From Funneliformis mosseae (taxonomy: Eukaryota; Glomeromycota; Glomeromycetes; Glomerales; Glomeraceae), in assembly GCA_910592005.1 (NCBI GenBank), contig CAJVPP010003456.1:1-11592 (forward strand): DNA of 11,592 bases. The letters are read 5' to 3'. Shown in pieces: positions 7,707-11,592 of the stretch; positions within the stretch are counted from its first letter, which is position 1, and the number at the start of each line of letters is the position of its first letter. The translations under genes were made by a program, and so were the position numbers. Below the pieces are notes generated by a model that was not told the DNA's origin, did no database searches, and saw only the letters and a program-made list of their open reading frames with translations.

Positions 7707-8735
7707 TATAAAAACTTATACAAACGGTCATCATTTCTTAAATAAACTTCGTTTGCTTCAAGCAAGATTGAAAGAGATTTGACGATGGGTCTTGACAACA
7801 TAGGGGCTCAAAAAATATATTCAATTGCAAAATATACAGCCCGTCACAAATTGGCGTCAAATTTTCTTTTTGAATATGTAAAAAAAATTGCCACGCCAAT
7901 ATATATAAAAAAAAAATTAAATTTCGTAAACCGGAAATATATTTTATCGGTACTAGTATTCATTATCTTAAAAGAATTCTTAAAATCTTATACCATTAAT
8001 TTTTTTTACGTTATTTGAATCAACAAAAGATATTTCCGACGATTTTATAGTTTCTGCTTTCAATTTATCATGAAAATATTTTATTTCCGCTAATTTTATA
8101 CTAACTTAAATAGGTTAGATCGATATTTCAATAATTATTTTCTCTTATTTTAGACGAGTTGGATGCATAGGAAAGTTATTTATTTTTTTTTAATTGAATT
8201 ATTTTTTTTCTTATTATTTTTTAGGTAATTTTTCGCTTCATCTTTCATAAGCATATTCTTATTTTATTTTTATATTTAATTATAAGTGATGGTGATGGGT
8301 CGCATCAAGCATAGATGAATACGATCAACTTATGGTGGGTCTCGAAAAAATGTTGATTGTAATATTTCGGAAAGAACACTTCTGAGAAAATTTGTGTTCG
8401 CATAGAAGTGGTAATGTACATGCATAAAACAAAATTTATATATTATGAATACTCTACTTTTTTGAAGCAATAGATGATTCTTAAAGCATTCATATAAATT
8501 TCTCAGGTTTGATAATAATGTACTTATAATCAAGTTGTTTATGACATAACAAAAACCAATATAATATTTGATAGTAGAATATTGATTAACAGTCTCCACA
8601 TATTTTAGAATTTGTTCGACTTTATTTCAGAGTAACAAATAATACATTATATCATATTTATTAGAACCAAAGGAAATTACGAGCTAAAGAAATGATGACT
8701 ATGCTTGCTACTATACTTAAAATTATCGACAGTTC
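7707..8735. other. Long stretch without a supported gene
   Basis: Two open frames of 79 (7779-8018 plus) and 89 codons (8330-8599 minus) exist. Both show only A/T-driven Ile/Lys/Phe/Tyr/Asn composition with no motif, so I do not call them genes. Acceptor-like pyrimidine tracts ending in TTTTAG occur (for example before 8154), in keeping with old intron remnants, without a readable exon behind them. Confidence 0.35.
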
Positions 8736-8927
8736 TTAAAGCAATTTATTTAGATAATGATTTTTCTGAAGCATCCTTTCCTTTGCCATTATCACGATAA
8801 TTTCTTTCATTTTAGCAAGTGCTTCTGCATCTCTTTCATCTACGACTACAATAAATAATACAACTAAAGCATCTCTGATTTTATCAATTATATTAAATAA
8901 GTAGTGAGCACAACTATATCTTTGAGT
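8736..8927 (-). other. Open 63-codon minus-strand fragment with helical, charged composition
   Basis: Open between a stop at 8930-8928 and a TAA at 8738-8736. There is no ATG until well inside. The central part reads I-R-D-A-L-V-V-L-F-I-V-V-V-D then E-R-D-A-E-A-L-A-K-M-K-E-I, a hydrophobic strand followed by an amphipathic Ala/Glu/Lys helix, which is unusual in this Asn/Ile/Lys-biased window. I do not recognise the family. It may be a remnant of a transposon or host exon, and length alone does not exclude chance. Confidence 0.25.
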
Positions 8928-8930
8928 TTA

Positions 8931-9189
8931 GAATATCCATTCCAAACGAAATATTAACTACTTTCTTGAAATAAGGCGATCGAAACTTCAAGATAACGAA
9001 TCCAAAATGATATTATATCATCAAGCAATTAAGAAAATATTTTTGTCAATCTAAGAAGGAATTTGAAGGCCAATTAAGGTGGACAGTCTGTCGTAAAAAA
9101 TGAAAATATTATATTATTGCTTATTTCTTATCTATTTGATTAATAATTACTAATCTTTTTCTTTTGATTCTTTTTTATTCTTCTGGTTT
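8931..9189. other. Spacer, possible intron upstream of the BTB remnant
   Basis: No coding frame seen. The last 60 bases are T/C-rich and end in GGTTTTAG at 9185-9192, an acceptor-like site directly before the BTB residues. Confidence 0.35.
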
Positions 9190-9345
9190 TAGTGATATGA
9201 TGATTTTGATGTTACTTTGGAAGTTGGTAAACTACCGTTCTCCATATTTACGTCGAGCTTTGGTGTTAAATGAAAAAGGTAATGAGAATGATTTGGGCCA
9301 TTTAAAATTGCCAAAATTTCACCGGAATTCTCACAATTATTTTAA
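9190..9345 (+). pseudogene. BTB/POZ-domain exon remnant, frameshifted and internally deleted
   Basis: Three pieces in two frames rebuild the order of a BTB domain. Piece one, 9196-9231: YDDFDVTLEVGK, the usual D-x-x-D-V-x-x-x-V-G opening strand. Piece two, from 9230 in the next frame: N-Y-R-S-P-Y-L-R-R-A-L, the S-x-x-F/L helix of BTB, then N-E-K-G-N-E-N-D and H-L-K-L-P. Piece three, back in the first frame at 9316-9342: ISPEFSQLF, the start of the next helix, then TAA. The roughly 15 to 20 residues normally between strand and helix (with the F-x-A-H motif) are missing, so a deletion fused the parts. BTB domains mediate dimerisation and Cullin-3 adaptor binding, and in these fungi are often joined to Kelch or TLDc modules. 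This one cannot encode a working domain. Confidence 0.72.
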
Positions 9346-9690
9346 TAGGTACTGCACGATAATGCGTCATACCCTTCGCATATAATATCTAAAGGTTAAA
9401 AATAAAATAATCTAGATAAAATAAATTGAGAAATATTTTTGTAAAAGAATAAAAGTTGAAAGGATCAAAGTGAGTGAAAAACCAGAAATCAATCATGAAA
9501 TGATTTATTTAAAAAATTAAACTTATTAAGGGAATAATATAAAAATATTAAAAACTTTTTTACTTCACGAGAAACTTTGCGGGCATTTTATTGCAAAATG
9601 TTAGGCATATTTATTTCTGTTGTTTCTCTGTGTTTTATGTTTTTCAATGTATAATGAATCCCGATTTCTATGTATATGAATCATAGTATT
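9346..9690. other. Spacer between the BTB remnant and repeat copy B
   Basis: No supported gene. One open frame of 31 codons (9425-9520, plus) reads KRIKVERIKVSEKPEINHEM, with protein-like composition, and could be a further exon scrap of the BTB gene. It is too short to claim. Confidence 0.3.
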
Positions 9691-9715
9691 GTATTCAGTT
9701 CTTTCGTTTATGTAT

Positions 9716-9981
9716 AACTAGGGAACGGGAACCGTTGAGCGAACGAAGCGTTAATTTATATTGCTTAAATGTATAACAGAAATAAATCTGATTTTTTATA
9801 TAAAACTAATTTGTTAACACGGCATCACGTGAAGAAAAATTCGTCATATAAAATACAACTGAGTAAAGGGCACGTGTTATGTTACACCTGATCTTAATTT
9901 TTGATTGGTTAATTCTGTGACAGACAGATGCATGGTTTTGACTGTAACAGAAGTACGCTTCGGACAATAAACAATTTTTAA
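9716..9981. other. Segment present in copy B but absent from copy A
   Basis: It begins with two mini hairpins, AACGG-GAA-CCGTT at 9724-9736 and AACG-AAG-CGTT at 9742-9752, separated by GAGCG. Further along are two CACGTG sites (9826-9831 and 9871-9876) and TGTTATGTTACA. It is either an insertion in copy B or sequence deleted from copy A. The second reading fits if 9877 is the true LTR start. Confidence 0.4.
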
Positions 9982-10331
9982 ATGTAAGCAGAGGTTTTTA
10001 TTGAATAATGTTGACGCTAAATTTATTTAATAATATCAAATTAATCAGTGTTGCCTTAACTTCAACGTTATACTTTCTCAATGTCAATATATTTAAGCTA
10101 AATAAATGCCAATCAATAAAGCTCTAATTAACTAAAACTCCGCAATTACTAAGAAAAATCGGGAATTAAAAATAAAGAAAATACAATAATAAAATTAAAA
10201 TGTTAAAATGGCGAAAGCGAAAATATCGCGAAGGGATAAAGAAGGTTTTTAAGGTGTATATATGCAATTATTAGAAGGGCAAGCGTGGAATGTTGAGTTG
10301 TTTAAGGATTTCATATTTCTAAAATAAAAAT

Positions 10332-10338
10332 TATATAA
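10332..10338 (+). promoter_or_regulatory. Probable TATA box of LTR-like copy B
   Basis: TATATAA followed by GGACAGCC, at the position equivalent to the TATA stretch of copy A and just upstream of the short-unit array. Confidence 0.35.
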
Positions 10339-10340
10339 GG

Positions 10341-10425
10341 ACAGCCTGACATCTGGCATCTAAGTATCCTCTCATCGTGCCAACTTGGCATCCTAAAAAC
10401 CTGTCATCTTTGACACCTGTAAAAA
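10341..10425 (+). repeat. Degenerate short tandem array, copy B
   Basis: Words CCTGACATC, CTGGCATC, CTTGGCATC, CCTGTCATC and TTGACACC repeat at irregular spacing, matching the array type in copy A. Confidence 0.5.
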
Positions 10426-10512
10426 TTGATCTACTGTGCAAATGACTAACTGCAGATATCAACATGCGAAATTATGGTGTTTTAGGGCGGAATTGTATTC
10501 AATGTAACAATA

Positions 10513-11079
10513 GCAGACTATTACTAAATTTGACACATTTTCAAATTTGCGAAAATCTCTCTCTTTTATGTAACAGCCCTCTAACTTAAAAATAATCTCA
10601 TAAATAATTTAAACTTCGGCCACAGCTCTTTAGAAAAAAACATTATCTTTTATATCTATTTAACTTTAATTTATGTGAATGCTAATTTAGAACAAAAGAT
10701 ATCGAATTTAATAATTTGGAATTTTTAATCGAGAATGCCTTCTATTACTACTACAAAAAGTAAATATGAATAATATGGACTACATATAGGTATTTTAAAT
10801 TAGTCCATTTTCCATCCCATATATACGTGAGATAAAGGTTAAATGTGAGTACTTTCAATGTCTAACGATAATAACACAAAATCGACAATTACAAGCATGA
10901 ACATAATGAAGCCGTCAAAAAGGTAAAAGAAATGTTAACATAACATTGTTGCTAAAAATGTAATTTTCTTATTAAACTACTTAAAGGAAAATTTGCCACA
11001 AAAGCTGAGTAAGTTTAATGTATTTATAAGGAAAAATAAATTATTTAAATTAATTATTTCTTTTTAAAGTTGAGAATGA
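10513..11079. other. Gene-poor stretch before a short acidic frame
   Basis: No supported gene. A 22-codon plus-strand run ending at a TAA near 10940 reads HKIDNYKHEHNEAVKKVKE with protein-like composition and contains a GTAAAA donor-like site at 10923. An acceptor-like TTTTTAAAG ends at 11069. An exon pair is imaginable, but the reading phases I tried do not join cleanly to the frame at 11101. Confidence 0.3.
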
Positions 11080-11100
11080 TGCAGAAATGAACATTTAGAG

Positions 11101-11202
11101 ATGGATTTGGATAATATTTTTAGTGAAATGGATTGGGAAAATGTTGAGATAAGTGATTGGGGAAGTATATTGATCTTGGAGCAGGCAAGATATACTGAAT
11201 AG
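11101..11202 (+). CDS. Short acidic open frame, possible terminal exon or gene remnant
   Basis: The ATG at 11101 gives 33 residues, beginning MDLDNIFSEMDWENVEISDW and ending QARYTE before the TAG at 11200-11202. The frame is open upstream to 11080 (C-R-N-E-H-L-E). Asp/Glu content with two Trp is unlike chance reading of A/T-rich DNA, and purines dominate the plus strand here. No family recognised. The GC-rich palindromic element begins two bases after the stop, so this would be the coding end with an element in its 3' region. A 71-codon minus-strand frame covering the same bases is dismissed because it runs through the palindromic element. Confidence 0.3.
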   Translation: MDLDNIFSEMDWENVEISDWGSILILEQARYTE

Positions 11203-11204
11203 AC

Positions 11205-11375
11205 TAGTGCTCCGAAACGATCGAGTCGACCCGGGTCGTTTGACCCGACTCGAATTTTTTTTCGAGTCGGGACTATCATTTTTATGACACGAGTCCTAAT
11301 TCAAAAAAACCCGCTGGGTCAGGGTCACGTTGCTTGACCCGGGTCGACCCGTGTGACCCGGAAGAACAGACGCGC
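11205..11375. mobile_element. GC-rich palindromic MITE-like element
   Basis: A 171-bp block crowded with GACCC/GGGTC and GAGTCG words in an otherwise A/T-rich setting. Outer arms: TAGTGCTCCG at the left edge and the complement of TAGCGCGTCTG at the right edge. Both have a YARNG-like tip as in hAT elements, but they match only in part. Next come 13-bp perfect arms GTCGACCCGGGTC (11225-11237) and GACCCGGGTCGAC (11336-11348). The block is flanked by the direct repeat TAGAC (11200-11204 and 11376-11380). That is 5 bp rather than the 8 bp expected of hAT, so the superfamily is open. There is no coding capacity. Confidence 0.55.
11244..11271. repeat. Perfect 11-bp GC-rich hairpin inside the element
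   Basis: CCCGACTCGAA (11244-11254) pairs with TTCGAGTCGGG (11261-11271) across a six-T loop. It is a strong stem nested inside the longer outer arms. Confidence 0.7.
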
Positions 11376-11380
11376 TAGAC

Positions 11381-11549
11381 TTTTTTTTGTTTTATGTTAT
11401 GCGACTTTAATTTGTAACAAATAAATAAAATAAAAAAAAAGTAAACCTACTGAAGTTACAGTACAACTTTCTAGAAAACGAAAAGCATTGCGGAGTGAAC
11501 AATAACAGTTAAAATAAAAAAATTATTAAACATTAACTTATACATTTTT
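11381..11549. other. AT-rich spacer at the right edge
   Basis: No gene seen. If the minus-strand coding tail at the right edge is real, this holds its 3' untranslated region. Confidence 0.35.
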
Positions 11550-11592
11550 TTATAAATCAACAATTGTTCCAGTAGAACGAGCTTTCTGGCGG
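11550..11592 (-). CDS. Possible C-terminal tail of a gene entering from the right edge
   Basis: Read on the minus strand from 11591, the frame gives RQKARSTGTIVDL and a TAA at 11552-11550. G/C content rises sharply at the edge and the peptide has ordinary protein composition, followed by an A/T-rich run like a 3' untranslated region. Thirteen codons are too few to identify anything; the next bases outside the window would decide it. Confidence 0.22.
   Translation of the reverse strand, partial: RQKARSTGTIVDL

Larger units (their letters stand above)
9691..10512 (+). repeat. Dispersed LTR-like repeat, copy B
   Basis: Diverged counterpart of 1317-1881 in the same orientation, starting 8,374 bases to its right. 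The order of blocks is the same: the 25-bp block at 9691-9715, GTAAGCAGA at about 9984, the 27-bp block at 10029-10055, the 22-bp block at 10155-10176, AGGGCAAGCGTGG at about 10276, TATA at 10332-10338, the CTGGCAYC array, and the end near 10512. Relative to copy A it holds about 266 extra bases (9716-9981) after the first block. Termini reading TGTTATGTTACA near 9877 and ATGTAACA near 10502-10509 are roughly complementary and could be the true LTR ends, but no flanking duplication confirms them. Confidence 0.6.

Noticed and set aside
7779..8018. 79-codon plus-strand frame
   Set aside because: Begins with plausible residues but soon becomes Lys/Ile/Tyr-rich chance sequence; no family seen.
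8330..8599. 89-codon minus-strand frame
   Set aside because: Tyr/Asn/Phe/Ile-dominated with no motif; length is within chance expectation at this composition.
9164..9385. 73-codon frame taken as an intact small protein
   Set aside because: Its start and end read out of frame relative to the BTB residues; only the middle is genuine BTB sequence, so it is described as a pseudogene.
10776..10807. TGGACTA / TAGTCCA inverted pair
   Set aside because: A 7-bp stem with an 18-base loop is within chance expectation.
11064..11279. 71-codon minus-strand frame
   Set aside because: Its first third is the GC-rich palindromic element and the rest is antisense to a better acidic plus-strand frame.

Overview
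The window looks like accessory DNA from a fungal nuclear genome with very high A+T. My best guess is an arbuscular-mycorrhizal fungus of the Rhizophagus type. Two things point there: a secreted Kelch-repeat protein gene written almost without G/C-rich codons, and a wrecked BTB/POZ exon whose residues match the large Glomeromycotina BTB family as I remember it. The organism call is inference from style and family resemblance, not from a marker gene. No rRNA, tRNA, CRISPR array, prokaryotic operon signal or intact transposase gene was seen.

Layout. Positions 1-650 (minus strand) hold the 5' part of a Kelch gene with a signal peptide. It runs off the left edge and carries a one-base frameshift near 132. 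Positions 651-1316 are gene-free and rich in homopolymers. Positions 1317-1881 are copy A of a dispersed LTR-like repeat; a diverged copy B lies in the same orientation at 9691-10512. Positions 2330-3066 are bounded by an imperfect inverted repeat and contain a broken zinc-ribbon-like reading frame. That frame has been split by a 233-bp hAT-type MITE (2636-2868) with a perfect 8-bp target duplication. Positions 3426-5940 are an A/T desert with hardly any G or C. Positions 5941-6850 hold a strong GC-rich hairpin (6033-6071) and two adjacent AT hairpins (6730-6792). From 6850 to 9690 there are only short open fragments that look like decayed exons. The one recognisable piece is a BTB-domain exon at 9190-9345 that is frameshifted and internally deleted. 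After copy B comes a short acidic reading frame (11101-11202). A GC-rich palindromic MITE-like element (11205-11375) sits directly behind its stop. The possible 3' tail of a minus-strand gene enters from the right edge.

Taken together this is one live or recently live gene end (Kelch) beside about 10 kb of nested small elements and gene wreckage. The clearest structural discovery is the nested hAT MITE, followed by the GC-rich palindromic element and the pair of related LTR-like copies. I do not see evidence for a coherent multi-gene system. Open frames of 50 to 60 codons are expected by chance in sequence of this composition, so the fragment calls without a recognised domain are deliberately given low confidence.
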